DNA of 64,000 nt from Larix kaempferi (taxonomy: Eukaryota; Streptophyta; Pinopsida; Pinales; Pinaceae), in the NCBI GenBank assembly GCA_027924585.1, contig BSBM01000826.1, forward strand, positions 9,517,501 through 9,581,500, given 5' to 3'. Shown here one piece after another: positions 47,530 to 58,788 of this stretch (within the stretch, counting starts at the first letter, position 1; each line of letters starts with the position of its first letter). The notes under the pieces were generated by a model that ran no database searches, was not told the origin of the DNA, and worked only from the letters and a program-made list of their open reading frames with translations. Made by a program: the position numbers and the translations under genes.

Positions 47530-47742
47530 TTTTTTTTACACAGGCAAACCCTCGATCGAGCCTATTTCGCAGACCCTCGATCAAGCAAATACCTCGATTG
47601 AGGGTTTAATAAAACCTCGATCGAGGTCTTGTTAAACCCTTGATCGAGGTATCGTTAAACCCTCGATCGAGGTTCTGTTAAGCCCTCGATAGAGGTATTT
47701 AGAAAAGCTCGATCGAGGGCTTAAAATACAGGCCGAGAGCCC
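47530..47742 (-). repeat. Right inverted end of D: array of CTCGATCGAG palindromes
   Basis: Read on the minus strand it runs GGGGCTCTCGG, then eight palindromes (ccctcgatcgagc, cctctatcgaggg, cctcgatcaaggg and others), then TGTGTAAAAAAAATATATA and cagccggggc. The order and number match 25897-26114. Spacers differ, so the pair is old or the palindromes are under constraint. Confidence 0.85.
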
Positions 47743-48495
47743 CTTTCTCAGCAGAATGGAATGTTTGTCTACCTTCCACAGAGTTAAACTATGTCATTAA
47801 ATGCTCATTAATAAGTGGACTTGATACCATTGGATTCCTCAACGAACCTTCTATCCAGATACATAAAATTTATGAATTTTTATTTTCATATGTCTTTTGT
47901 TTTTAAATTTCTACTAACACTTGCTCTAAAAAACCATGCCGACAACTTCAGTTGAACTCAAAGATAAATCCACAACATTCAAAATACACATCCAAATTTT
48001 TTGAAAAAATACACAAGCCCCAGATAAACGTGTCCTCTTTAAAAGGGTATTTTTAGTTTTGAAAATTATGTAAAAAATCAAAAGATTTCGTGCACGCACA
48101 CACGTGTGCAAAATGCGACTTAAATATTCATTGGTAAGTTTCGAAAAATAATAATAAATAAACTTTTTCGAGAAAAATTAAAAGAAAAATATGTAAGCCC
48201 TAATGCATTCTGTCTAGATCATGTTCACATATTTCATTTTTAAAATTATTACTTTAACATTGAATTATTGTGCACGCACACAACTACTTGTTAATTGCTC
48301 TTCAAATTTTTAAGTACACACGTTTCATTAAATGAAAATTCGACACGATATATGGCATTGGTATATTTTGAAAAAAATATAATTGGAAAGCCAACATAAT
48401 TCTCTACATTTCGTTTTTCAACCGCATGTCAAAATTCATGTGGCAAGAATGAGTTTCGAGGGCTTCAATTTAATACACGGGTAAACATTTTGTTT
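47743..48495. other. Unassigned sequence between D right end and G gag
   Basis: About 750 bp AT-rich, with cgtgcacgcacacacgtgtgc near 48090 and ttgtgcacgcacacaac near 48262. No coding motif and no match to other parts of the window. It could be another insertion, or part of D if the true ends are at the TTCACCAT pair (25873-25880 and 48496-48503). Confidence 0.4.
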
Positions 48496-48503
48496 TTCAC
48501 CAT

Positions 48504-49947
48504 CATATTTGGCCAAAAAGAGTTACCCATCTTCATGGAATCACCTTGGGTTATTTCTTGAATATTGTCCATTCCATTGTGGGACAGGATGCATGCATGG
48601 ATTGCCCCCTTGCGGAGGTATGTTCCATTGAGGATGGATACTTGGTGGAACATTGCCACCCCACTGCGGCATAGGATTAATGCGTGGATTTCCCCCTTCC
48701 AAGGGTATGTTTTATTGAGATTGGTTACTTGTTGGAAGATTACCACTCCATTGCTAGTTGTGATTCATGGGTGGATTTCCCCCTTGCGGGGGTATGTTCC
48801 ATTGAGATTGGTTACTTGGTGGAACATTACCCCTCCCTTGATTATTTCCTTGGTTTGGATAAACATTCCAAGGTTGATTTCCCCCTTGTGGGGGTGGTTC
48901 CCAAGAAGATTGGGTACTTCCTGGAACTTTCCCACTCCAGGGTGGAATGAAGTTGGTGGATGGGTTTCCTCCGGGTGTGTTACCCGTTGGGGGAATGGGA
49001 TTGCCCCCAGGATTTGTGCTAGGAAAGTTTGGATAAAGGTTTCTTGAGGCACTTCCACTAACTTGTGTAGTATTACCCCAATTAGCATTAGTGTTCCATG
49101 GTCCATTAAGTGCACTAGGGATGTTGAAATTCCAAAGTGAAGGATTCCCCCCAGGGTTAGGATTTGGAAAAATGTTTGGTATGCCAATAGGATTTTGGTT
49201 GACTCCTGAATTGTTTTGACCTTGAGTAGCCAAACCATATGGGAAACCCATGTTTGGAAAGGCATACCCTCCAGTAGGGATTCCTGTAGGTAAAGTGGAT
49301 GTACTTCCGGGATTGGGACCCGAAACTGTACCAACTGGCATTGAAGTGCTAGTTGAACTTATGGTAGAAGGAGGTAAACTAACTAGTGGAGTTGTGGTAG
49401 AGGTGAAGTTGGAAATATTACTACCTCCAGTAACCATTTGAGGTTGTGATGATGTGGTCCCTTGTGGTCCTGATGAATCCATAGGGATGTTGGGAGTATT
49501 GCTACCTCCAACACTTGTTTGAGATGGTGTTAATGTGGTCCCTTGTGCTCCTGATGAAGCCATTAGATTATATGTTGAATTTAGCATGTGTACCAAGTGT
49601 GCCACAAGAGGATTGATGGTGTTCAAAGGTTCACTAATGTGGAGTACCACTGGGTCTGAAATATTTGTCAGAGGTGTATTTACGGGATTTGCAGTGTTGT
49701 ATTCTAATATTTTAATTGAAATTGGAGCAAGAGGATCAACAATTTCTATGCTTTCCTAGGTAGGTGATGTTGTAGTATTTATTTGATGTGTTTCTGCTAT
49801 ACTGTTGATAATTGAAGTTAGAAGTGTGTTAGTTTCAAATTCAAAGTGTTTTGTATTTTGTAGCCGTCTCCGCAATGTAGTCGTGCCTTCAATTTTCGGT
49901 GACTCACCTCTATGCCGTCGTGACTGGAGGGTTGGAAGATTAGCCAC
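48504..49947 (-). pseudogene. gag: G Gag N-terminal region, Gly/Pro/Asn-rich repeats (broken)
   Basis: The frame starts at 49947 (MANLPTLQSRRHRGESPKIE) and runs through one stop at about 49756 to 48754, then through more stops. From about 49050 on, it has repeats of the form QW.GN.PPSNQSQWNIPPQGGNP (48480-48950), about four times. Such low-complexity Gag N-termini precede the LPDLS..TNDP capsid part in this lineage, which is found at 25872 on the other side of D. This links the two halves into one gene. Confidence 0.75.
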
Positions 49948-52900
49948 TTTGAAGAATGTTGATAAAAGGATGTGGTTAAATTTTTTTTGAAAATGGAATC
50001 AAACAATCCTATGGCTTTCTAGACTCAACAAAATAAACAGTGTCCACACAGTAAAAATTCTCTAGAGATTGCAAGCAAGCAAACTTACTTTTCCAAATAA
50101 CCGAAGCTCAGTGAAAAGCTAGATTGTAGGGCCTTCCAAAACTATTATTTGTTGAGGGATTTCATATCCTGATAAAATTACTAGGAGTGAAGGTGTGAGA
50201 AACAGTTACAATAAACTTTAATCACCAGGGGTACAAGTGTTGTTTCCTTAACACTCACCCTCCCAAGTAGTAAAAGTTTCAAAGTCTGTCTCAGGTATTG
50301 CAAGTGTGTTCCACTCACAAAAGCCTATCTGATATCCTAAGAATAGCCACTAAAGTTACCACTTCATAATCGATGGTTGGGAGGACAGTTGTAAGTCTTG
50401 GACAACTCTTATTACCAGAAACTCTAGAAATAGTGATGTCACCCTAAGGACTTGTCACTGAACATAGAATCCCTTCGATAAGCTCATGTACCACTAAATA
50501 AGTAAGAATGGGGAACCACCCTTACTTATCCAGATTGACCTCGTGCTTCATGCATGTTTCATAAGCGCTTTCCCGACAAGCATTTTTTGCGATAATGGAT
50601 TTACTCTCTTTAATCAATGCTAGTTTCAAAGTTTTGCATACTATGAGTGTTAACTCTCCAAACCTAATCCAGGGCACTAACCTAATCTTGTTGGTGATAT
50701 AAAAATCAAAAATTTGTCAATTTTTAGATTAAGCGCCAATTTTAGTGGAAGTTTGCTTAGTCTCAGGAGTGGAAGTGAAACTAATCGTGTTTCGACTCGA
50801 AAACAAAATGAACCATACGATGCAAGATGCTCGCTATTTTATCTTTCAGTTCGATGAATATCATAACTAAAGGAGGGTTAGAGGTTCATTAGATTCTTTC
50901 CAACATGCAAAATTTCTGGTAGACTTCGTATGTTCATGCATAGTTTTTTTTCTTCTGAAATATGGATAATAATCGATGTGTAAAGATCAATGTAATCCAA
51001 ACAGATATCTCAAGTAAACACGAATCTAATTCTATTACACGGGGGATCCCTATTTCTCATTCACAAGATCGCCCGAAATCCCAAGTGAAGAGGATATGCA
51101 GAGCCCTTTGAAATGCTTTTGAATTAAATCCTAAACTGTTACACGTGAGATACACTTTCTCATTCACAAGATCATCATAAGATGCGAGTGAAGAGGATAC
51201 GGTGCCTCATACACAATATATCTCAAGAAGACTGGACTGTAAAGGTACAACTCTCTTTAATTGTGCATGAAAATCATGAAAATACTCTAACTCTAAAACA
51301 AAATGTAACTAATTAAAGTTTTAATTATATTTTTTGGGAAGAAATGATTCTCAAATTATCTCAAACATGTGATGTTTAAGGTGTTTTTCAAATGCAAATG
51401 TGTGTGAATGGTTCCTTCAAGGGTATACAAGTCCAAACATGTCTCAATTTAATCCAAACTTTTCAAGCTTTGTAAAAAAAGAAAATTCTTTTGTTGAAAA
51501 CTAAAGATTTGAAATCGAAATTTTAAACGATATAAAAAAAATTTGCAAAGTTTTTTCCTTTTTGTTTTAGTCCAAAATTAAAGAATCGAATTTCATTATG
51601 CAAAACTTTTTAAAGGTTTCTTCAAAGGCACTCCAACCACATCTTCAACGTAACCAAAATTTTTGCAAAATGCTTGGATTTTTAATCTTTTTAATTCTTT
51701 TTAATCAATGGAAAAGATTTAAGCTCCAATTAGGCAAAACAATTCCAAGTTTTTCAAAAGAATCAAAAATTGATTTTTAAAAGAAAAAGAATTGTCACAC
51801 CACTATATAAAACTTTTGCAAAAACAATTTTAATTCATGTTCATCCAATAGAAAGGTTTATATTTCCAACTTAAGCAAAGCTAGTAAAACTTTTTCAAAA
51901 GAATAAAAAACTAACATTTAGATGAAAAATGATGTTTATGTGAGTTTCAAAATGCAAAAGCCCATTTTTAGTGTATGTCGACTTTTTCTTCCATGTTAAT
52001 ACGTTATGATATGTTAAATTTTTGTCATTTTATGCAATTTACTAAACCGACATTCCACGAAATTCAGCTTTTGATGCTACACCTTGTAACATCGGCATTC
52101 AACGCTGCATACTCCAATGTTCAACGCTACTGGCACTTTGAACTGGTGAAGCTTAGGAAGCGAACATAACAAGGGAGTGGACCTTGAGAATGGAAGTCGT
52201 CACCTTAGCCAAACACATCAGTATCTAGATATGGCATATTAATCAAACAAACCATTATTTTCGCCTGACATTGGCACTGTTGGAGATTGGATCTTGGGTG
52301 ATCATAACCAGCCCTTTGCTAGCAGCATAATGTCGAGCTGTGCGCCCACCACAATTCAAGGAAGAAATTAATGAATACGCAGAGGTTTGAAACCTTTAAT
52401 GCAGAGATGAGATTTGAATTAATGCCGAATTTCTAGTCAAGATCCACGCTATTATTTACAAATATTTACATCCTAAGGAACACGCAGTCAACCATGGAGT
52501 TTCGAGGTGGAAGAACCTGCAATTGCTGGGATTGATACACTGCACATTGTGGCAGAGTTTTAAGGCATCTCTCAATAGTGTAAGGATCTAGATAAGACGC
52601 AGAGGTGAGGTTCTGGTTTGGATCTGGATAAGACGCAAAGTTAAAAGCATTCACTCCTTCAACACTCAACGAATGGAAAACTGTCTATAAACAACATTTT
52701 GACCAAAACGCCTTCACCAAGATCTTAACACTCAGACGGTCAAGATTGTACGCAGAGGTAGAGTGGCATGGTGGAAGAAGTCTCATGTAGATCTGGACGA
52801 TGACCTACGCAAATATTGAAGGTGAATTCCAATTTAAGATTCACGCGCAGGTTTTTCAAATGCAGAGATTTAAAAGTTACAGAACTCAGAGCTTGAAAGC

Positions 52901-53650
52901 TAGTTTAAACTCAAAAATATTGAAAACTTAAAAGCACCACTAGGTCTACATGCAGGTCTGAGGAGATCCGTGCAGGTTTTAATGCATCACAAGCTATCGT
53001 AGCATCCACGCAGGACCCAAAATTCAACGCCGAGCTGGAATGAAAAAAGCGGATCCGTTTAGCCAGACATCCATTCCGTATGCAGAGATTGTAAGCATTT
53101 TGAAGTTGAGATTTTAACACTATAAGTTTTCATACACTAGAGATCGAAGCTTTGCATAGGTTTTTAAAGGTTGACTCAAACCATAGGCAGAGATTTGATA
53201 GGTTAAAGATCCATACGCAGAGGATGAAAGAAGACCATGTTGCAGAGTTTAAAGGTTTAATCTAAGACTCAGGATTCAAGTTTAAGATTTAATCCAAGAC
53301 TCAAATGCAGAGATTAAAGTCTTAACGCTGAGATCTACGTAGAGTTTGTAATAAAATCCTTTAAATCTGTCAAACTGTAGATCGTAGCAGGTTTTGACTG
53401 AAAATACAGAGATGATACAATCTTTAATACAAACAGAGTAGAATTTTAAAGAAATCACTCAAATTTTTAAAGATTTAAAGCAGAGTTTCATAGCAGATCT
53501 GGGCATAGTTAACAGCTTTAAGGGATCTTTAAACCACAAAGGGATAAATCTGAAGAAAGAACACCAAAACTTGAAGAAAAATCAAGAAACCTCAAGAAAT
53601 TTCAACAACTAGTATGGTTGCCAATCTGATATCAGTATTTAGTGCAGGGA
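49948..53650 (-). other. G leader, 3.7 kb, with primer-binding-like site
   Basis: The stretch lies between the G 5' LTR and gag; long leaders are usual in Tat/Ogre elements. The minus strand at 53634-53621 reads tgatatcagattgg, resembling the initiator tRNA-Met site TGGTATCAGAGC, about 16 bases from the LTR. The motif gcagag recurs well over ten times at 52370-53490. A ~115-bp direct duplication with cattcacaagatc and gtgaagaggata lies at 51031-51235. No coding region is supported. Confidence 0.6.
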
Positions 53651-54313
53651 TGTGTCTACACTAGTTTAACTATTTTCCTAAAGAATGGTGAGTTCCTACG
53701 TCAGCAACTTGAAAAGATTATCACAAATTTCCCAAAGATCTATATCTATTCATCAATCAAGATAAACAAATTTAAGATCTAAATCCATCCAAGAATTAAA
53801 TTCATACAAGATAAACCAGATTTAAACTCATAGATAGTAGAAACTTGAATCTATTCATAGTAGAACAATGGAAAAATACATCATCACCATGGCATTAGAT
53901 ATGAATCCTTCCTCCATTGACATGAGATTCCTTTCCTTCACCCTTGCTTTTGAAGAATTTGAGATCTTTCTCCTCCTTCAGAATCTTTCCAACATTCCTT
54001 TGCTCTTCCTTTGTGCGTCTTTACCATGCCCCAAAGCCTTTCTTTTATAGCATTGGGAAATGTGCCTTAAGTTTCTCTTTTGAGTATGGGATAATCCATT
54101 TTAGATTATTTTAACTTGAAAACCCACTTTTCATAGTTTTTAGGCTTTTTGCACCATTTAGGGTGATTTTAAGCACAATTAATGCATTTTAATGCATTTC
54201 TTAGAGATGATTAATCTCTGCATGAACTTGTGTCATGTCTTCCTACTGTAGGTGCATGGTAAAAATGCGCTTCTTCTGTCACTTGACTAAGGGTGTTAAT
54301 TTTATTGTTAACA
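53651..54313 (-). repeat. 5' LTR of element G
   Basis: The 663-bp partner of 117-779. The TATA box has become ctataaaag (minus, about 54041-54049) and still fits leftward transcription. Confidence 0.85.
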
Positions 54314-54441
54314 GGTATGTGCCCCCATGGTGAACACGTGCACCAAAGGTCCTGATTGGAAAGAACGCTAGATATATTATTAAGGAACCTGCGGTCCCAA
54401 AGGGGGTCCGGAGAATAGGAAATATCACTTTGCGGCTATGG
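54314..54441. repeat. Segment A', second copy of the flank at 1-116
   Basis: It follows the right LTR of G with ggtatgtgcccccatgg and then matches 1-116 from gtgcaccaaaggtcctgatt on. After 54441 the copies diverge. Confidence 0.75.
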
Positions 54442-56542
54442 AAATATAGTAAAGTGACCACGATGTCCTATTACAACCATAATGCATGAATAAGACATAA
54501 AAGGAGGTAAAGCATGGTGAAAAGGGTCCGATTACGTGGTAGACTAAACAATGGGCATTAGGACTGAAGAGGTTTAGCCTGCTGAACCTGACCCAAATGC
54601 CCCATTTCGGAAGGGCGACAGAGGTAAATGCACATGTGAAGCAACTCCTTGCTTGTTTTCATGGAGGTTATTTATGGCTCGAATAAAAGGTACTGGTAAC
54701 AGTCTACTCAATAGCGCAAATAACAGGGTTACCAAAAAACAGGGAAGACCCTTCGCAATATTTTAAGGGAAAAGACAATGACAAACGCTTAGAATCCAAA
54801 CTCAATGAAACGTATGGGGTGGAAAAGGACACCTGCGAATACAAGATAGAAACTATCGAGGACAAGGAAGTAAGAGTTGCAGCCAGACTATTATCGATCA
54901 GGATGGTCTGAAAGAATCGCCCAAGACAATGCGCATCGGGGGTGATTGCGACTGTGGAAAAGTGCTGTGTAGGGGTCCAAATGATTTGGTCATTATTCCT
55001 AGTGAACGAGTTGACAGAGGACGATTTCCTTGTGCAAGAACAAGGGAAATCATTCACATATTCATCGTTGTTGATCCTCAATGCGATGGTTGGTTGGAAG
55101 GAACCAATAGACTACCAAGGGATGACCATACCAGTAGTCGAGGTATTCCAAGGAGCGAGGTACCAAAATCTATGGGCGTTGAATGACAAGGAGCGCATAA
55201 AAAAAAACAACCTCATATTCTATATCTACTTATAAATGCTGAGAAACGGTGTGGAGGAGGTCCCACAAATAACAGAGGAAGTAGTCAAAAGCATCAACGA
55301 GTCGCGAGACTAACAACCGAGTCGGAGGTAATCAAAATAAAAGTACGCGCCGACCCAGGAAAACAATGGCTGACAACACAGTTCAAGTTGATGAATGAGG
55401 AGTTAGATGCAATAATCGACGATTGGCCTCAAGAATGGAAAAATCCTGTAGCAGAGGAGGAACTGTCAGATTCGGAAAAGGGGAAGCCAGCAACCGGACT
55501 AGAACCAACCAAAGACAGTGAATAGGATGAGATAGGAGAAGGAAACAATGCGGAAGAGGACCAATGGTCGTGCACCACTACTAAGGATGGAATACCCACG
55601 AAAAGGGCTAGGGGAGAGCACCTATTGAAATTCCCCAAGAATAGATAGACACACTCGTACGGAAGATGACTAAAGTGCAACCAGGAAAAATCCACTTAGC
55701 ATGCGACTGACTTCTTCAACCACGTGTCGCAGCTATTGGAAGTGTTAGCAGACCGGACCACGAGGGTAATTCAAAAGGACAAGGCACGACCAAGTGCTTC
55801 AGTACCAAGAACCGAAGTGGACATAGGCACAAACCCAAGGTTAGTGCATATCCTGCCAAAGGCTATGACGACAGGGACAAAGAGTTGGACGTAGAATAAT
55901 GATTGCATGGCCAAGTCATGGTAGACTTCAACATTCTGCCGATACTGTCACTACAGCAAATTCAAACAGTGGAAAATGAGGAAATTGTGGAACGCGAAGC
56001 AACAACACATAATCAAATCATCCAGTACAAACGACAGTTGTGGAACATTGAGATGGAAATTCAGTGCCTTCAAGAAGAAAAATAAGTAAGCTTGAAATAT
56101 GCCGCAAAGGCTGTAGAAGATAGGCGAAGGATGGAGCATGTGATTTCCATCGCATGTGGAGAAGCACCGGAAATATATAAAGACAATTTACCCGAGGAAA
56201 AAGCAATACAATTGAGAGTAGTCATCGTAGACCTGCGAAAGGAGAACGACACGCTATAGGACAAGGTGATACCTAGCACATCACTAGAACAGATCTAGTG
56301 TCGCCAAGATGCGATAGAAGAGGCCAAGACTAAGATCATAGAGATGGAAAAGGTGGCCCATAAAACTATTGAAGAGATTACGGATTTTTTGGGAAGTTTA
56401 GTACAAGATGAGCAGTTGCACCAACTGAAAACGAAACTCGCCTAGGTAGAAGCACAGTTGGAATCACTGAAGGGATCTCTTAAGGTTATACCCCTACTCA
56501 CGTGGATGACAAAAGCCACAAAGCTGAAGGAACTCCAGAATC
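54442..56542 (+). pseudogene. Decayed gene of unknown family with C-terminal coiled-coil-like part, cut by C1
   Basis: Coding character is visible on the plus strand in pieces. At 54942-55235 one frame gives VEKCCVGVQMIWSLFLVNEL and SLLILNAMVGWKEPIDYQGM, then GARYQNLWALNDKERIKKNN. An acidic stretch follows (55440-55560). From 55903 the frame is long and helical (IVEREATTHNQIIQYKRQLW, KTIEEITDFLGSLVQDEQLH), with heptad-like spacing. At least six stops are present. The gene ends at TKLKELQNL where the C1 LTR starts (56543). It may be an element gene or a plant gene carried in repeats; I cannot name it. Confidence 0.5.
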
Positions 56543-57136
56543 TGTTAATTTTTTAGCATTAATTCAACATACTCTAGGATCTTTACTAAGAGAATAACAT
56601 GTACATTATATCAATCATATCAAGCATGTATCAAGCATATCAAGCAATCACATAAGACAATGGACACACAGAGTTTCACTCGGGAAAACCATAAAGGTGA
56701 AAAACCCCACAACTTCCTTAGAGAAAGAAAAATCAATGATGCCACCAAAGTACAACCAAAGTAAAAGAGATAGTCTTCTCCTAGCAATTGATCCTCCTCC
56801 TCACATGTGCGCCACTTTCCGAGTGATAGAAGAGTGAGTAATGAGATGATCAAATAGAGATCTCTCAATCTCTATTTATACAAATCCTGTACTGCCAAAT
56901 AAACCAACGGGGCCGACTTGTCTAACTCAGTCTAATAACCCATGGTTAACTTAATCAGGGCCGACCCCACACATGGTGGTCTAATAACCCATCGGCAAGT
57001 TACGACACTTGCGACACTTGTCAATACAAATGACGACAATTCCGTATAGAGGAATAATAACATCTCTATAGGATTACAATATACATAGATGAAATACATA
57101 GGTGAAATACATTCCGAAGTTACATATATATCAATA
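56543..57136 (-). repeat. 3' LTR of C1 with TATA box and polypurine tract
   Basis: On the minus strand the LTR starts TATTGATATATATG (first dinucleotide TG changed to TA) just after the purine tract cagagggag (57137-57146). It has the TATA box tataaatagag (56870-56880) and ends GCTAAAAAATTAACA at 56543. The layout is typical of a plant Copia LTR. No partner LTR is visible. Confidence 0.7.
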
Positions 57137-57389
57137 CTCCCTCTGAACTAGGAAGGTATTTCTCGACACAGATCTACTAGCACAAGTCTTCTTCTGGATC
57201 ATCATCATCGAATCATCGCCATCGAATCATCGTCATCGTCACTGCTGCTGCTATCTCAATCAATCTTCGATCTACTCATCATAGGAAGCTCTACAGAGCC
57301 AGTCCTTTTTCATACTGGATGTAGGCCCACTATCTGTAGGTCTTCATCATCACTGTCCATACTGTGGAATTCTCAGGACTTATTACGTG

Positions 57390-57815
57390 CGTCACAAAAC
57401 CTAGCTATAGCATCCCAGGCTGTTACGAGCACACAGCTCTACCTGTCGGATCTCCCAGGAGCACATTATTTGTGACCCCATCAAAAAACTTGGCTATAGC
57501 ATCCCAGAATGTTACGAGCACACAACTCTACTTGTCGGATCTCCCAGGAGCACATTACATGTGATCTCACCACAAGACCTGGCTGTAGCATCCCAGATTG
57601 TTGCGAGCACACAACTCTACCTATTGGATCTCCCAGGAGCACATTACATGTGATCTCACCATAAAACCTGGTTGTAGCATCCCAGGCTATTACGAGCACA
57701 CAGCTCTACCTGTCGGATCTTCCAGGAGCATATTACATGTGGTCATGGCAAAACCTAGTTGTAGCATCCCAGGCTGTTACGAGCACTCAGCTCTACCTGT
57801 CGGATCTTCCAGGAG
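57390..57815. repeat. ~91-bp tandem repeat in C1, left part
   Basis: About five units, each with tagcatcccaggctgttacg, agcacacagctctacctgtc and ggatctcccaggagcacatt. Starts are near 57407, 57498 and 57588. The array is cut by H2 and two more diverged units follow at 61001-61190. Confidence 0.9.
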
Positions 57816-58602
57816 TGTGAAAATACTCACAGCAGATCTAAGAGATGATGTATACCTCACAAGAGTAATTATGATTAAGCAGGAAGATTGAAGAAGAGTG
57901 GTCAATGCAGTGTAATGAGCAACAGAATAATAATATAGTAGAACTTGGATAGAAGCGAAAATACTTCACACACACTAATTAATTAATCACAATATGGACA
58001 ATAAGTAGTACAATGCATGAGGATTTGAATGCCTAAGGTGGAAATTTGAATTAGCCTTCATGGAATGATCAAAAGATCACTGGAGTGTCATCAGAGCACA
58101 ACTAGTAGTCTATCTCATCATTGGTGGAGTCATCAATGCACAAGTAACTATCAACCGTCAGTCAAACTGAGTCTAACTGAGTGTGACAGGTGTAACTGAA
58201 TGTAACTGGCACATGGAGACACTAACTGAATGAAGGAGGCTCAGTGGATGGTGCATGAGGAGCTAACTGGAGTCAGAACAGGTAGTCATGTCTCATCGGA
58301 GGTCAATCGGAGTGATAATAGTAGTGAGGAGTCAGTCTGGCCTCGAATCAAGGAAAGAATGGTGGAATACTGAAGTAAACTGGAGTGGTGAAAGGAGGGC
58401 GCATGACAGGCTAGGAGAGATGAAACTGAGCGGAAGGAAGTTTCGGGGGCAATCTCACTAAGGGATAGGTGCTGGGACTGATGACTGGAATGCATGCAAA
58501 CCCTAAATGATGCATGCAAACCCTAAAAGTGCATGCATGACTGAAAATGTAAATGATCAAAATACTGGTGGAACTAGGATGGAGTATAGGAATATCCTAA
58601 AA
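57816..58602 (-). repeat. 3' LTR of H2
   Basis: 787 bp; the terminal CTAACA has become CTAAAA. It is shorter than the other LTRs of the family by small deletions around 58380-58440. Confidence 0.93.
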
Positions 58603-58788
58603 CCCCCCTTTAATCCATCCTGGGCCCTGGTAACTAAGAACAAAGGTCACCCAATACAATGAATAATAACAGTCAATAAACCAAGGAAGTGGGGAAAATT
58701 TCATGGGAAAAATACTCCCCCCTCAAAACAGACTGTAAGACACACATAAAAAATAAATGCTCCAAACTCAAGGAAGTGTGATGCTTGG

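Larger units (their letters stand above)
25897..47742. mobile_element. Element D: putative large DNA transposon with palindrome-array inverted ends
   Basis: About 215 bp at 25897-26114 and the reverse complement of 47530-47742 align: both start GGGG, then carry eight near-copies of CTCGATCGAG about 20-25 bp apart, then TGTAAAAAAAA and a G-rich stretch. They are in inverted orientation and flank two convergent multi-exon genes, one with RNase-H-fold transposase-like motifs (41635-47060). The whole block interrupts the gag of G. I infer a transposon whose outer ends are these inverted repeats. Doubts: no target duplication at the GGGG ends, and about 750 bp of unexplained sequence lies between the right end and G gag. 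E2 (4.35 kb), a leader fragment and probably a Ty3 gag region are later insertions. Confidence 0.55.
117..54313 (-). mobile_element. Element G: Ty3/Gypsy (Tat/Ogre-like) LTR retrotransposon, split by nested insertions
   Basis: Two 663-bp LTRs (117-779 and 53651-54313) start TGTGTC and end GTTAACA, in direct orientation. All recognisable G coding pieces read leftward in the order Gag, protease, RT, RNase H, integrase, archaeal-type RNase H. A PBS-like site (53621-53634) lies beside the right LTR and a G-rich tract (minus strand) beside the left LTR. Removing R1, H1 (with E1) and D leaves about 14.8 kb, a size typical of Tat/Ogre elements with long leaders. Grouping the pieces into one element is inference, supported by collinearity, matching reading direction and the target duplications of R1 and H1. 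No clean 5-bp TSD flanks G itself. All ORFs are broken, so it cannot be autonomous. Confidence 0.75.

Noticed and set aside
25897-47742. D as a Helitron or CACTA element
   Set aside because: No CACTA termini, no 3-bp duplication, no Rep/helicase motif and no CTRR 3' hairpin at the ends were found.
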